64,000 bases of DNA, taken from positions 2,416,300-2,480,299 of the forward strand of contig NC_014501.1 in NCBI RefSeq assembly GCF_000147335.1. The letters are read 5' to 3'. The notes beneath the pieces were generated by a model. It was not told the DNA's origin. It did not search any database and saw only the letters and a program-made list of their open reading frames with translations. Shown here in pieces: positions 48,541-56,991 of the stretch. Position numbers and translations under genes: made by a program. Source of the stretch: Gloeothece verrucosa PCC 7822. GTDB lineage: Bacteria; Cyanobacteriota; Cyanobacteriia; Cyanobacteriales; Microcystaceae. The stretch's first letter is position 1. The number at the start of each line of letters is the position of its first letter.

Positions 48541-48600
48541 TTCGGTTTAAGGCGGATGACCGAACCCGCCGATCAAGGTTTTTGTCTTGGGGGTCATAAG
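48541..48600. ncRNA. Possible structured RNA or leader with alternative stems
   Basis: TTCGGT (48541-48546) can pair with ACCGAA (48559-48564), and GGCGG (48551-48555) with CCGCC (48566-48570). The pairings interlock, so they are alternative or pseudoknot-like. A third stem (TCAAG/CTTGG) follows at about 48574-48589. TACAAT at 48529 could be a -10 for a plus-strand transcript. No known RNA family was recognised. Confidence 0.3.
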
Positions 48601-48616
48601 ATTTTACTCGCATTCG

Positions 48617-48645
48617 ATTTATGTAACATATTATATTACATAAAT
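48617..48645. repeat. Perfect 10-bp inverted repeat after aat
   Basis: ATTTATGTAA and TTACATAAAT flank a 9-bp centre just beyond the aat stop at 48647. It may be a terminator stem without a T tail or a protein-binding site. Confidence 0.6.
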
Positions 48646-48646
48646 G

Positions 48647-49234
48647 TTAACTAAAAAAACACTTATGCGACAAGGCTCGCTTCAACAGAACTTGATACTC
48701 GCGATCAGTAATACAATAAGACCCAAAGCGGGCTAAGTGAGGATTTTGCAGTTGAGCATCAAACAACACAAAACCACGCTGTTTGAGATGCTCTACCAGT
48801 TTCACCATCGCGACTTTTGAGCCATCAGGAATCCGATAAAACATAGATTCACCAATAAAAGCGCCTCGGATCACAATCCCTAAAATTCCTCCCGCTAATT
48901 GATCACCGAGCCAAGTTTCAAAACTAAAAGCCCAACCGGCCTGATGAAGTTGTAAATAAATATCAATTAATTCACCAGAAATCCAAGTGGTTTCGCGGTC
49001 GGCACAGGCAGCACAAACCGAGGGAAAATCTCGATTAATCGCCACAGTAAACTTTTGTTGATTTAAAACCCGTTGTAAAGATCTTGGATAACGAAAACGG
49101 TCATCTAAAGGAATTAACGTGCGTTGACGGCTCGTATACCAGCCCAAAGTCCCATCCTCATCACTCATGAGAAAATAACCTTGGGCATAAGCTTGAATAA
49201 TCGATTCAACATCCCAAATCATTTGATTAGTCAT
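48647..49234 (-). CDS. aat: Leucyl/phenylalanyl-tRNA--protein transferase
   Basis: 195 aa. Adds Leu or Phe to proteins with N-terminal Arg or Lys, marking them for ClpS/ClpAP in the N-degron pathway. Family segments: AYAQGYFLM, WYTSRQRTLIPLD, SGELIDIYLQLHQAGWAFSFE and GESMFYR, then LFDAQLQNPHLARFGS. ATG at 49234 is chosen; Met5 is an alternative. It stands alone, divergent from a small hypothetical gene. Confidence 0.94.
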   Translation of the reverse strand: MTNQMIWDVESIIQAYAQGYFLMSDEDGTLGWYTSRQRTLIPLDDRFRYPRSLQRVLNQQKFTVAINRDFPSVCAACADRETTWISGELIDIYLQLHQAGWAFSFETWLGDQLAGGILGIVIRGAFIGESMFYRIPDGSKVAMVKLVEHLKQRGFVLFDAQLQNPHLARFGSYCITDREYQVLLKRALSHKCFFS

Positions 49235-49297
49235 GGGTCAGGAGTTATATCATGGGGATTACAAGACATGCTCGCCATAAAAAATCACCAATAACAA

Positions 49298-49633
49298 ATG
49301 ACATCACAACCGATCCCTCCCATTACCTTACCGCCAGTTAAAGACCCTGACTCTGAAGGCAAATGGTTAAAAAGTGCCTTACATCGTTGGATGGACCTTG
49401 AATTTATCCCTGAACCCATTAATGAAACCATCGCCCAAAGAGCCGCTCAAATTTTTGTGCGTCAGCGACTAGAAGGAGAAAATGATTTAGGGTCATTAGT
49501 CATCGCCGTTGTCACCGAGATGCAGGCCTTTGATTTTAGAGAAAGTTTTTATAGTGAATTTGCCATCGCCAATGCGATGAGTGATTTAATTTTAGACAGT
49601 TTAGGCATTGAACGATGTTGTGGGCAAAATTAG
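49298..49633 (+). CDS. Conserved-looking hypothetical protein, 111 aa
   Basis: I do not recognise a family. The protein is acidic and mostly helical after a Pro-rich start (QPIPPITLPPVKDPDSEGKW), with RWMDLEFIPEPINETIAQRAA as a strongly structured segment and a C-terminal Cys-Cys. No signal or membrane segment is seen. Codon pattern and composition fit a real gene. It sits between aat and rpsN, divergent from the first. Confidence 0.7.
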   Translation: MTSQPIPPITLPPVKDPDSEGKWLKSALHRWMDLEFIPEPINETIAQRAAQIFVRQRLEGENDLGSLVIAVVTEMQAFDFRESFYSEFAIANAMSDLILDSLGIERCCGQN

Positions 49634-49650
49634 CTATCAGTCAAAGGAGG

Positions 49651-49678
49651 TCATTAGTCATTAGTCATTAGTCATCAG
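49651..49678. repeat. Heptamer tandem repeat, TCATTAG x4
   Basis: Three exact and one variant 7-bp unit follow the hypothetical gene. It belongs to the same class as the arrays at 34201 and 58756. Confidence 0.95.
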
Positions 49679-49725
49679 TTTTAATTGTCTATGTTTGACT
49701 GTGGATTACTGCCTAATGATGTCCG

Positions 49726-49758
49726 GACTATTGACTATTGACTATTGACTATTGACTA
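49726..49758. repeat. Heptamer tandem repeat, GACTATT x4.9
   Basis: Four full 7-bp units plus six bases lie directly before the end of rpsN. Confidence 0.95.
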
Positions 49759-49760
49759 AC

Positions 49761-50063
49761 TTACCAACTCGACTTAACCACGCCGGGAAGTAACCCTTGG
49801 TGTGCCCATTCGCGCAGGACATTACGAGACAAACCAAAATCACGATAATAACCTCTAGGTCTTCCGGTTACCCAACAGCGATTGCGATGGCGTGTACGGG
49901 AACTATTGCGCGGTAAACGTTGTAATTGCCGTTGAAGTTCAATAATTTCGTCGAGATCTTCTGCTTGGCGCAGTTGTTCTTTTAAATCGGCTCGTTGGTC
50001 AGCATATTTAGCAATCAGTGCGGAGCGTTTTTTCTCACGCTCAATCATAGATTTTTTAGCCAT
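49761..50063 (-). CDS. rpsN: 30S ribosomal protein S14
   Basis: 100 aa, the long zinc-free (C-minus) form of S14. The N-terminus [12 protein letters not shown] and the C-terminus [14 protein letters not shown] followed by [17 protein letters not shown] are standard. It is outside a ribosomal protein operon, as usual in cyanobacteria. ATG at 50063. Confidence 0.97.
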   Translation of the reverse strand: MAKKSMIEREKKRSALIAKYADQRADLKEQLRQAEDLDEIIELQRQLQRLPRNSSRTRHRNRCWVTGRPRGYYRDFGLSRNVLREWAHQGLLPGVVKSSW

Positions 50064-50254
50064 AAACTTTCTGAGTTACACTTGTGCATTAAAGACAGCA
50101 TTCTCTATAATAACTAATTCTTGGGTTAATCGTTGAGCAAAATTCTACCAACTGCTGTGATAATCTTAAACCTTTATAAGCATTTATTATGGAAATGGGG
50201 AGCCAAAGCCGAAAATAAAAGCAGTACGTAGGGCATTTAGAGGAGAACTTATCT

Positions 50255-51940
50255 ATGTCAGATAATTACAGAAGTCGCATCATTACACAAGGCAGTCAAC
50301 GTACACCAAACCGGGCCATGCTTCGGGCGGTAGGTTTTGGAGATAATGACTTTACTAAGCCCATTGTGGGAGTGGCTAACGGATACAGCACCATTACCCC
50401 TTGTAATATGGGCATCAATGATCTCGCGCTGCGGGCCGAAGCCGGACTCAAGCAAGCGGGAGCCATGCCGCAAATTTTCGGCACCATTACCGTGAGTGAC
50501 GGAATTTCTATGGGAACAGAAGGAATGAAATACTCCCTCGTCTCGCGCGATGTGATCGCTGACTCTATCGAAACCGCTTGTAACGGTCAAAGTATGGATG
50601 GTGTGCTTGCCATTGGCGGCTGTGATAAAAATATGCCCGGGGCCATGATCGCCATCGCTCGTATGAATATCCCTGCTATCTTCGTCTATGGCGGTACCAT
50701 TAAACCCGGAAAATACAACGGACAAGATTTAACCGTTGTCAGTGCCTTTGAAGCCGTAGGACAACATAGTGCCGGTAAAATAGATGATGCTCAATTATTA
50801 GGAATAGAACGGAATGCTTGCCCCGGGGCGGGTTCCTGTGGGGGAATGTTTACCGCTAACACCATGTCCTCCGCTTTTGAAGTAATGGGGATGAGCTTAC
50901 CTTATTCTTCCACTATGGCAGCAGAAGATGCAGAAAAAGCCGACAGTACCGAAAAATCCGCTTTTGTGCTGGTAGATGCCATCAGAAAGCAAATTTTGCC
51001 CAGTCAGATTTTAACCCGTAAAGCCTTTGAGAATGCGATTTCCGTGATTATGGCCGTTGGGGGATCGACCAACGCGGTTTTACATTTATTAGCGATCGCT
51101 CATACCATAGGGGTAGAACTGAGCATCGATGACTTTGAAGCCATTAGAGCTAGAGTTCCCGTACTTTGTGACCTCAAACCGAGTGGACGCTATGTCATCG
51201 TTGATTTACATCAGGCGGGGGGCATTCCCCAAGTGATGAAAATGCTTCTCGTCCATGACTTATTACACGGGGATGCTTTAACCATCACCGGTCAAACGGT
51301 TGCAGAAGTTTTAAAAGACGTACCCGATGAACCCCCTCAAGGACAAGATGTCATTCGTCCTTGGAATAACCCAGTGTATAAAGAAGGACACCTAGCGATC
51401 TTAAAAGGAAATTTAGCCACCGAGGGAGCAGTCGCTAAAATTAGCGGGGTCAAAAATCCTAAAATTACCGGTCCGGCGCGAGTATTTGAATCCGAGGAAA
51501 GCTGTCTAGAGGCGATTCTTGCAGGTAAAATTCAAGCTGGCGATGTGATTATTGTTCGTTATGAAGGGCCCAAAGGTGGCCCCGGTATGAGAGAAATGTT
51601 AGCCCCGACTTCAGCCATTATTGGGGCAGGATTGGGAGATTCCGTAGGATTAATTACTGATGGGCGTTTTTCTGGGGGAACTTACGGGCTAGTCGTCGGT
51701 CATGTTGCCCCAGAAGCAGCAGTAGGCGGAAATATTGCCCTCGTACAAGAGGGAGATAGCATTACCATTGATGCGAAAGAGCGATTATTACAGCTTAATG
51801 TAGCTGAAGATGAATTAATCCGTCGTCGCGCTAACTGGCAACCGCCCATCCCTCGTTATACCAAAGGTGTATTAGCGAAATATGCCAAATTAGTCTCTTC
51901 TAGTAGTATAGGAGCGGTTACCGACAAAGATTTATTCTAA
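50255..51940 (+). CDS. ilvD: Dihydroxy-acid dehydratase
   Basis: 561-aa iron-sulfur enzyme, the fourth step of valine and isoleucine synthesis. Cluster and Mg-site segments are [26 protein letters not shown], and [18 protein letters not shown]; the C-terminal part has [12 protein letters not shown] and [12 protein letters not shown] Shine-Dalgarno GAGGAG lies before ATG at 50255. It is monocistronic; a terminator is found at 52216. Confidence 0.97.
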   Translation: MSDNYRSRIITQGSQRTPNRAMLRAVGFGDNDFTKPIVGVANGYSTITPCNMGINDLALRAEAGLKQAGAMPQIFGTITVSDGISMGTEGMKYSLVSRDVIADSIETACNGQSMDGVLAIGGCDKNMPGAMIAIARMNIPAIFVYGGTIKPGKYNGQDLTVVSAFEAVGQHSAGKIDDAQLLGIERNACPGAGSCGGMFTANTMSSAFEVMGMSLPYSSTMAAEDAEKADSTEKSAFVLVDAIRKQILPSQILTRKAFENAISVIMAVGGSTNAVLHLLAIAHTIGVELSIDDFEAIRARVPVLCDLKPSGRYVIVDLHQAGGIPQVMKMLLVHDLLHGDALTITGQTVAEVLKDVPDEPPQGQDVIRPWNNPVYKEGHLAILKGNLATEGAVAKISGVKNPKITGPARVFESEESCLEAILAGKIQAGDVIIVRYEGPKGGPGMREMLAPTSAIIGAGLGDSVGLITDGRFSGGTYGLVVGHVAPEAAVGGNIALVQEGDSITIDAKERLLQLNVAEDELIRRRANWQPPIPRYTKGVLAKYAKLVSSSSIGAVTDKDLF

Positions 51941-52506
51941 AACTCCAGTGGGTACAGTGGCCTCACATCTTGCAGCAGTTCGATATCTACGCTTTCTTGG
52001 AGAAGGGGGAAATACTAAAGGATCAAATAGCCTTTCTCCCTTCCCCTTTAACCTTTCCCCGATGTGAGAAGGTTTTAAATCAATTGGTGCAAGATCTGAG
52101 CATAAACAGGTCCCGCCCCACCTTGCTAAAGTATCAGTATTTTTCTGGAGTCAGCCGCAGAAAAATCGAGTTTAATCCTAGTTTTGCTGAGATAAACCAC
52201 TCTAGTTGAGCATGAACCTTGGAAACAAGGTCTTTTTTTCCTGTAAACTTTGATGAAGTTTATATTACAGAAACATACTGAAAAAAAACCCAAATTTTTC
52301 GGGAAAATTGATCAGCCTCAGTGTAGTTAAGGTTGACTTCAAAATCGGTTCACCTTTCTCTAGATGGGTTTGAGCTTATCATTCCCAATCTAACACAAAA
52401 AAAATCATCGCCTATGTGGATTTTTAGGACTAATGTGGGAAAGCTAAGAGTGAGCGAGTGATTTAGAAGTTTGATTGTCACCGCAGTCGTCCTTATCGAA
52501 ACCATT
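51941..52506. other. Long intergenic region between ilvD and the SigC-like gene
   Basis: About 565 bp. A 79-codon open frame at 51970 has no recognisable protein features. GGAGAA/TTCTCC and AAGGGG/CCCCTT arms at about 51998-52066 can fold. A strong terminator lies at 52216-52239; the rest is the upstream region of the sigma gene. Confidence 0.55.
52216..52239 (+). terminator. Rho-independent terminator with TTGGAAAC loop
   Basis: ACCTTG / CAAGGT pair perfectly over a GAAA tetraloop, followed by CTTTTTTT. It lies 276 bp after ilvD, so it ends either a long 3' UTR or a separate small RNA. Confidence 0.85.
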
Positions 52507-53763
52507 ATGACAGCAACTATTTTTTCGAGCAAGACCGACAACGAGTATGCTCCATCAGCTTACAGTTTGTTGAATTCCTATTCCAAAACAAAAATGGCTA
52601 TTGAGATAGATAATGATGCTCTGCTCGCATCCGATATTTCCGAGACAGAGACCGTAACCGCCAGCAAAACTCACACTCGGGCAACAACAGATTTAGTCAG
52701 ATTATATCTACAGGACATTGGCCGTGTTCCTTTGCTCAAAAAAGATGAAGAAGTCCAAAATGCTCAAGATTTACAGCGTTACATACAATTATTAGAACTC
52801 CGTTCAGTTGCCATTGCCAACGGAGATCTCGTGATTAAAAACTTTGTTTCTCTCATCGAGAAACGAGATCAATTAACATCTCAATTAGGCCATCGTCCTT
52901 CTTTAGAACGTTTAGCGGATGCTGCTGAAATAACAGTTTTTGAACTCAAGAAAACTCTTTATGAAGGAAAACGCCATTGGGCAGAATTAGCTAATCTTGA
53001 GGTTCAAGAATTAGAGCGAGTTCAAAAAGCGGGAATTTATGCCAAAGAACAGATGATTAAGGCAAATTTGCGCTTAGTGGTTTCAGTAGCCAAACGGTAT
53101 CAAAATCGGGGTTTAGAACTCCTAGATTTAATTCAAGAAGGCACTTTAGGATTAGAACGAGCCGTCGATAAATTTGATCCCACTAAAGGCTATCGTTTTA
53201 GTACCTATGCCTATTGGTGGATTCGTCAAGGAATTACTCGGGCGATCGCTACTCAAAGTCGTATTATTCGTCTACCGGTTCATATTACAGAAAAACTCAA
53301 TAAAATTAAAAAAGCACAACGGAAAATTGCTCAACTTAAAGGCGCAACTCCAAGCATAGAAGAGTTATCCCAAGAATTAGAGATGTCACCTCCGCAAATT
53401 CGGGAAGTATTGATGCGAGTACCTCGCTCTGTGTCCTTAGAAATTAAAGTCGGCAAAGAAAAAGATACTGAATTAATAGATTTATTAGAAACAACAGAAG
53501 CCTCTCCAGAAGATAACATCGCTAATGAAGCCCTTCGACAAGATTTACACAATCTTTTAGCAGATTTAACGACTCGAGAAAGAGAAGTCATTCAACTGCG
53601 TTATGGGTTTAAAGATGGCAAATCCTATTCCCTCGCTGATATTGGGCGCACTTTACAGCTTTCACGCGAACGAGTTCGACAAATTGAAGCTAAAGCGATC
53701 CAAAAATTACGCCAACCAAAACGCCGTAATCAGATTCGAGACTATTTTGAAGCCTTAAGCTAA
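52507..53763 (+). CDS. sigC: Group 2 RNA polymerase sigma factor, SigC-like
   Basis: 418 aa from ATG at 52507 (MTATIFSSK); the longer frame starts at a TTG. Region 1.2 (LVRLYLQDIGRVPLLKKDEE), region 2 ([43 protein letters not shown]), region 3 and region 4.2 (LADIGRTLQLSRERVRQIE) are complete. An acidic 70-residue N-terminus and the insert with VIKNFVSLIEKRDQLTSQLG, and the tail RDYFEALS, resemble SigC, which acts in heat and carbon/nitrogen responses. The paralogue name is moderately sure. Confidence 0.85.
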   Translation: MTATIFSSKTDNEYAPSAYSLLNSYSKTKMAIEIDNDALLASDISETETVTASKTHTRATTDLVRLYLQDIGRVPLLKKDEEVQNAQDLQRYIQLLELRSVAIANGDLVIKNFVSLIEKRDQLTSQLGHRPSLERLADAAEITVFELKKTLYEGKRHWAELANLEVQELERVQKAGIYAKEQMIKANLRLVVSVAKRYQNRGLELLDLIQEGTLGLERAVDKFDPTKGYRFSTYAYWWIRQGITRAIATQSRIIRLPVHITEKLNKIKKAQRKIAQLKGATPSIEELSQELEMSPPQIREVLMRVPRSVSLEIKVGKEKDTELIDLLETTEASPEDNIANEALRQDLHNLLADLTTREREVIQLRYGFKDGKSYSLADIGRTLQLSRERVRQIEAKAIQKLRQPKRRNQIRDYFEALS

Positions 53764-53983
53764 AAGCAGTTAAATTATTAATTTTTAGCTCTTTTTTCCG
53801 CTTAAATCCTTAATGATGAACGCTCATCAATTAATAACTGGGTCCTGCGCTTCAAGCCAACTGAAAAAGCTAAAATCCTCAGAGGGTTTTGTAAATAAAA
53901 ATCAAGTCAGCCAAGAAATAGAGCCAACTTTAAGGTAAACCAAGCTATAATACTTTTAGTCCTAAACTTGATCGAGGCGGCTT

Positions 53984-54838
53984 ATGAATTTTTCCGCAAA
54001 AATGGAAAAGCCCCTATTAACCTACTCGGTTAGGTCTCCATCCCTGACTAAACAACGTAAAACGTTGGCGGTAGAACAATACCAACAAAAATCAGGGGAG
54101 ATGTCACCGAAACCCTTACCCTTACAAACTCAAATGGAAACGGCCGCCCGTCTAGGACATCATCTAAGTCAGATCGAAATTGTTCCCAGTGCGGTTACCA
54201 TCGCTCCTAAGTTGACTATCGGACAACCCAATGATCCTTATGAACAAGAAGCTGATCGGGTAGCGCAGCAGGTGATGACCATGCCTGAAGCGAAAACCGT
54301 GCAACGAGACTCAAGCAACGACGAACAACGACAAACCCAGCCGCTTGTACAACGGATGGAAGGGCCCAATGAAGAGGAAGAACTGAAAATGAAACCTCTG
54401 GCCAGTAGTATTACGCCGTTGGTACAACGAATGGAAGGGCCCAATGAAGAGGAAGAACTGAAGATGAAGCCGGAACTTCAACGGGAAATGGAACCCGAAG
54501 AAGAAGAAGTTCAAACCAAATCGAGCGGGCAACAATCTGGAGCAATGGATACAGAGAGCTTAGAACAGCAATTATCCTATAGTCAAGGTGCAGGTTCTCC
54601 TTTAGAAGAGGAAATCCGAAGTTTTATGGAACCTCGTTTTGGGGCTGATTTTAGTCAAGTGAGGGTACATCATGATAGTAGTGCCCATCAGATGAATCAG
54701 TCGATTCAAGCTCAAGCTTTTACTCACGGAAAAGATATTTATTTTAATGCCGGTAAATATAGTCCCAGTACCGATGAAGGGAAAACACTCTTAGCACATG
54801 AATTAACTCATGTAGTGCAGCAAACGGGAAAACGGTGA
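53984..54838 (+). CDS. DUF4157 (eCIS-core) domain protein
   Basis: 284 aa. The C-terminal third (residues about 203-284) is a DUF4157 domain: FGADFSQVRVHHDSSAHQMN, FTHGKDIYFNAGKYSP and the HELTH metal-protease-like motif (LLAHELTHVVQQ). Such proteins occur with extracellular contractile injection systems and often carry toxin domains after this motif; here the protein stops four residues beyond it. The middle is disordered, with two copies of VQRMEGPNEEEELKMKP and an EPEEEEVQ run. An N-terminal segment includes NDPYEQEADRVAQQVM, also a family feature. No eCIS genes are in the window. ATG at 53984. Confidence 0.88.
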   Translation: MNFSAKMEKPLLTYSVRSPSLTKQRKTLAVEQYQQKSGEMSPKPLPLQTQMETAARLGHHLSQIEIVPSAVTIAPKLTIGQPNDPYEQEADRVAQQVMTMPEAKTVQRDSSNDEQRQTQPLVQRMEGPNEEEELKMKPLASSITPLVQRMEGPNEEEELKMKPELQREMEPEEEEVQTKSSGQQSGAMDTESLEQQLSYSQGAGSPLEEEIRSFMEPRFGADFSQVRVHHDSSAHQMNQSIQAQAFTHGKDIYFNAGKYSPSTDEGKTLLAHELTHVVQQTGKR

Positions 54839-54905
54839 AATCCTGCCACCTGATCGGTTTCAAAACGGCACGCACCTCTGTCATGCTGGTTTTCCTAATG
54901 GCTTT

Positions 54906-56621
54906 TTACGGTTGGTTGGTGCGACGGTTAATTTCTTCAAGGCCTTTGAGGGCCTTAGCTTCAAGAGAATTATCGCCGATTTGCCGACTGAGAGCCAAAG
55001 CTTGTTGATAATATTGCAACGCTTTCTCGGGTTGCCCAGTCTTTAAATAGATAAAAGCCATATTGTTAAGGGTGGTTGCTTCTCCTCGACGGTCCCCCGT
55101 TTCCTGCATAATAGGCAAAGCTTGCTGGTAATATTGCAACGCTTTCTCGGGTTGCCCAATGTTGTCATAAACAGCACCAATATTATTGAGGGTAGTTGCT
55201 TCTCCTCGACGATTACCCGTTTCCTGCATGAGTGGCAAAGCTTGATGGTAATATTGCAACGCTTTCTCGGGTTGCCCAATCTGGTCATAGACTAATCCAA
55301 TATTATTAAGATTAGTCGCTTCCCCACGTCGATCACCCGTTTCTCGTCTCAGTGGCAAAGCTTGGCTGACATATTCCAACGCTTTATAGAATTGCCCGAT
55401 GCTGTGATAGACTCTTCCAATATTATTGAGAGTGGTTGCTTCGCCGCTAAGATCACCCGTTTCCTGCATGATCGGCAAAGCTTGGCAGTAATATTGCAAC
55501 GCTTTCTGAGGCTGTCCGATGCTGTCATAGACTAAACCCAGATTATTGAGGGTAGCGGCTTCTCCTCGACGATCACCCGTTTCCTGCATAATCGGCATGG
55601 CTTGGCTGTAATATAGCAACGCTTTCTGAAATTCTGCAATATTGGTATAGACTTCTCCGATATTATTGAGGGTAGCGGCTTCCCCTCGACGATCACCGGT
55701 TTGCCGAATCAGTGGCAAAGCTTGGCTATAGAATTCCAAGGCTTTCTGAGGTTGTCCAATATTGGTATAGACTTCTCCGATATTATTGAGGGTGGCGGCT
55801 TCTCCTCGACGATCACCGGTTTCCCGCAGAATAGGCAAAGCTTGGTTGTAGTATGCCAAGGCTTTCTGAGGTTGTCCAATGTTGCTATAGACTCCTCCCA
55901 TATTATTGAGGGTAGTGCCTTCCACACTGCGATTACCGGTTTGGCGAATGAGCGGTAAAGCTTGCCTGTAGTATTCTAAAGCGATCTGAGGTTGCCCGAT
56001 GCTATCATAGACTCCTCCAATATTATTAAGGGTGGTTGCTTCGCCGGTCAGATCACCCGTTTCGCGCATGATCGGCAAACTTTGCTTGAAGTATGCCAAC
56101 GCCTCCCGAGGTTTCCCCATATTGTCATAGACTCTTCCCATATTATTGAGGGTGGTTGCTTCTCCTTCGCGATCGCCGGCTTCCCGTCTCAGGGGCAAAG
56201 CTTGGCTATAATATTGCAACGCGATCAAAGGTTGTCCCATGCTGTTATAGACTCCTCCAATATTATTGAGGGTGGTTGCTTCTCCTCTGGATTCGCCGAT
56301 TTCCTGCATGATCGGCAAAGCTTCGTTGTAATAGGCCAATGCTTTCTCAAGTTCCCCAAGATTATTGTAGTTAAATCCTAACCCCACTAATGCAAAGGCT
56401 TCAGTATATCTATCCTGTTGTTGTTTCGCTCTTGTGAGGATCACTTGTAAAGTTTCTATGGCCTCTAGAGGTTTTCCTTGTTCGATTTGCTGTTGAGCTT
56501 GTTGTAAAAGTTCTTCTATTTTTTGGCTTTGCGCTATTTGCAGTTGTTCTAAGGGGACGATGGTTGCAGGAGTAAAATAGAGACTAGCAATAATTAAGCT
56601 ACTGATAAAAGGTTTCATCAT
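54906..56621 (-). CDS. Exported protein with 12 TPR repeats of 40 residues
   Basis: 571 aa. An N-terminal hydrophobic stretch (residues 4-20, FISSLIIASLYFTPATI) acts as signal or anchor. A short helical stretch is followed by twelve 40-residue TPR units with consensus LNNIGxVYxxIGQPxKALxYY and ETGDRRGEATT. This type of TPR often precedes a CHAT protease in cyanobacteria, but the frame ends soon after the last repeat without one. Role unknown; protein binding is likely. Two ATGs in a row at 56621 and 56618. Confidence 0.85.
   Translation of the reverse strand: MMKPFISSLIIASLYFTPATIVPLEQLQIAQSQKIEELLQQAQQQIEQGKPLEAIETLQVILTRAKQQQDRYTEAFALVGLGFNYNNLGELEKALAYYNEALPIMQEIGESRGEATTLNNIGGVYNSMGQPLIALQYYSQALPLRREAGDREGEATTLNNMGRVYDNMGKPREALAYFKQSLPIMRETGDLTGEATTLNNIGGVYDSIGQPQIALEYYRQALPLIRQTGNRSVEGTTLNNMGGVYSNIGQPQKALAYYNQALPILRETGDRRGEAATLNNIGEVYTNIGQPQKALEFYSQALPLIRQTGDRRGEAATLNNIGEVYTNIAEFQKALLYYSQAMPIMQETGDRRGEAATLNNLGLVYDSIGQPQKALQYYCQALPIMQETGDLSGEATTLNNIGRVYHSIGQFYKALEYVSQALPLRRETGDRRGEATNLNNIGLVYDQIGQPEKALQYYHQALPLMQETGNRRGEATTLNNIGAVYDNIGQPEKALQYYQQALPIMQETGDRRGEATTLNNMAFIYLKTGQPEKALQYYQQALALSRQIGDNSLEAKALKGLEEINRRTNQP
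54951..56390 (-). repeat. Twelve tandem 120-bp coding repeats
   Basis: Units of 40 codons recur through the gene, for example the word ATATTATTGAGGGT every 120 bp. Limits are approximate. Confidence 0.9.
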
Positions 56622-56991
56622 GGCAAAAATTTTGGCTCAAAGAATTTTCTATGAAAGAATTTTGATTTTGGTTACTTGATGCCACGCTTCAATTTTCTAT
56701 CCTGTTGAGGACCCTAGCTTTAAGAAAGTGATCACCAATGGGCTGATAAAAAATTTCATAATTCATTACAAAAAATTAATTTAATTAACGATAGTTTTTG
56801 CTATATTTTTATCAATTTTGAGGTTAATATTCCTGATTTTAAAGCAAAATTCAGCGATTGTCATTAAATTATTGGTAAAATTTGCATAAAGTTAACTGGA
56901 AAAATAGCCACTTTCTTAATACACTTTTTACAAATACTTGAGTATTTATCCAAGTAAATACACTGATTCCCCTTTCAAGGCGGGATTTTAA
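56622..56991. other. Intergenic region upstream of the 12-TPR gene
   Basis: About 370 bp of AT-rich DNA between the start of the TPR gene and the end of menD. I see no gene, hairpin terminator or clear promoter. Confidence 0.5.

Larger units (their letters stand above)
48233..48646. other. Intergenic region upstream of the sigma factor gene
   Basis: Beyond AT-rich sequence it contains TATAAT-like words at 48509 and 48529, alternative hairpins at 48541-48600 and an AT-rich palindrome at 48617-48645. No gene is seen. Confidence 0.5.

Noticed and set aside
48541..48600. Classic H-type pseudoknot
   Set aside because: The loop crossing the 6-bp stem would be one nucleotide, too short, so it is reported only as alternative pairing.
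51970..52209. 79-codon frame between ilvD and the sigma gene
   Set aside because: No ribosome binding site, no recognisable composition, and it contains foldable repeats; treated as non-coding.
55992..56381. 129-codon plus-strand frame within the 12-TPR gene
   Set aside because: Same reason: antisense image of a repeated coding sequence.
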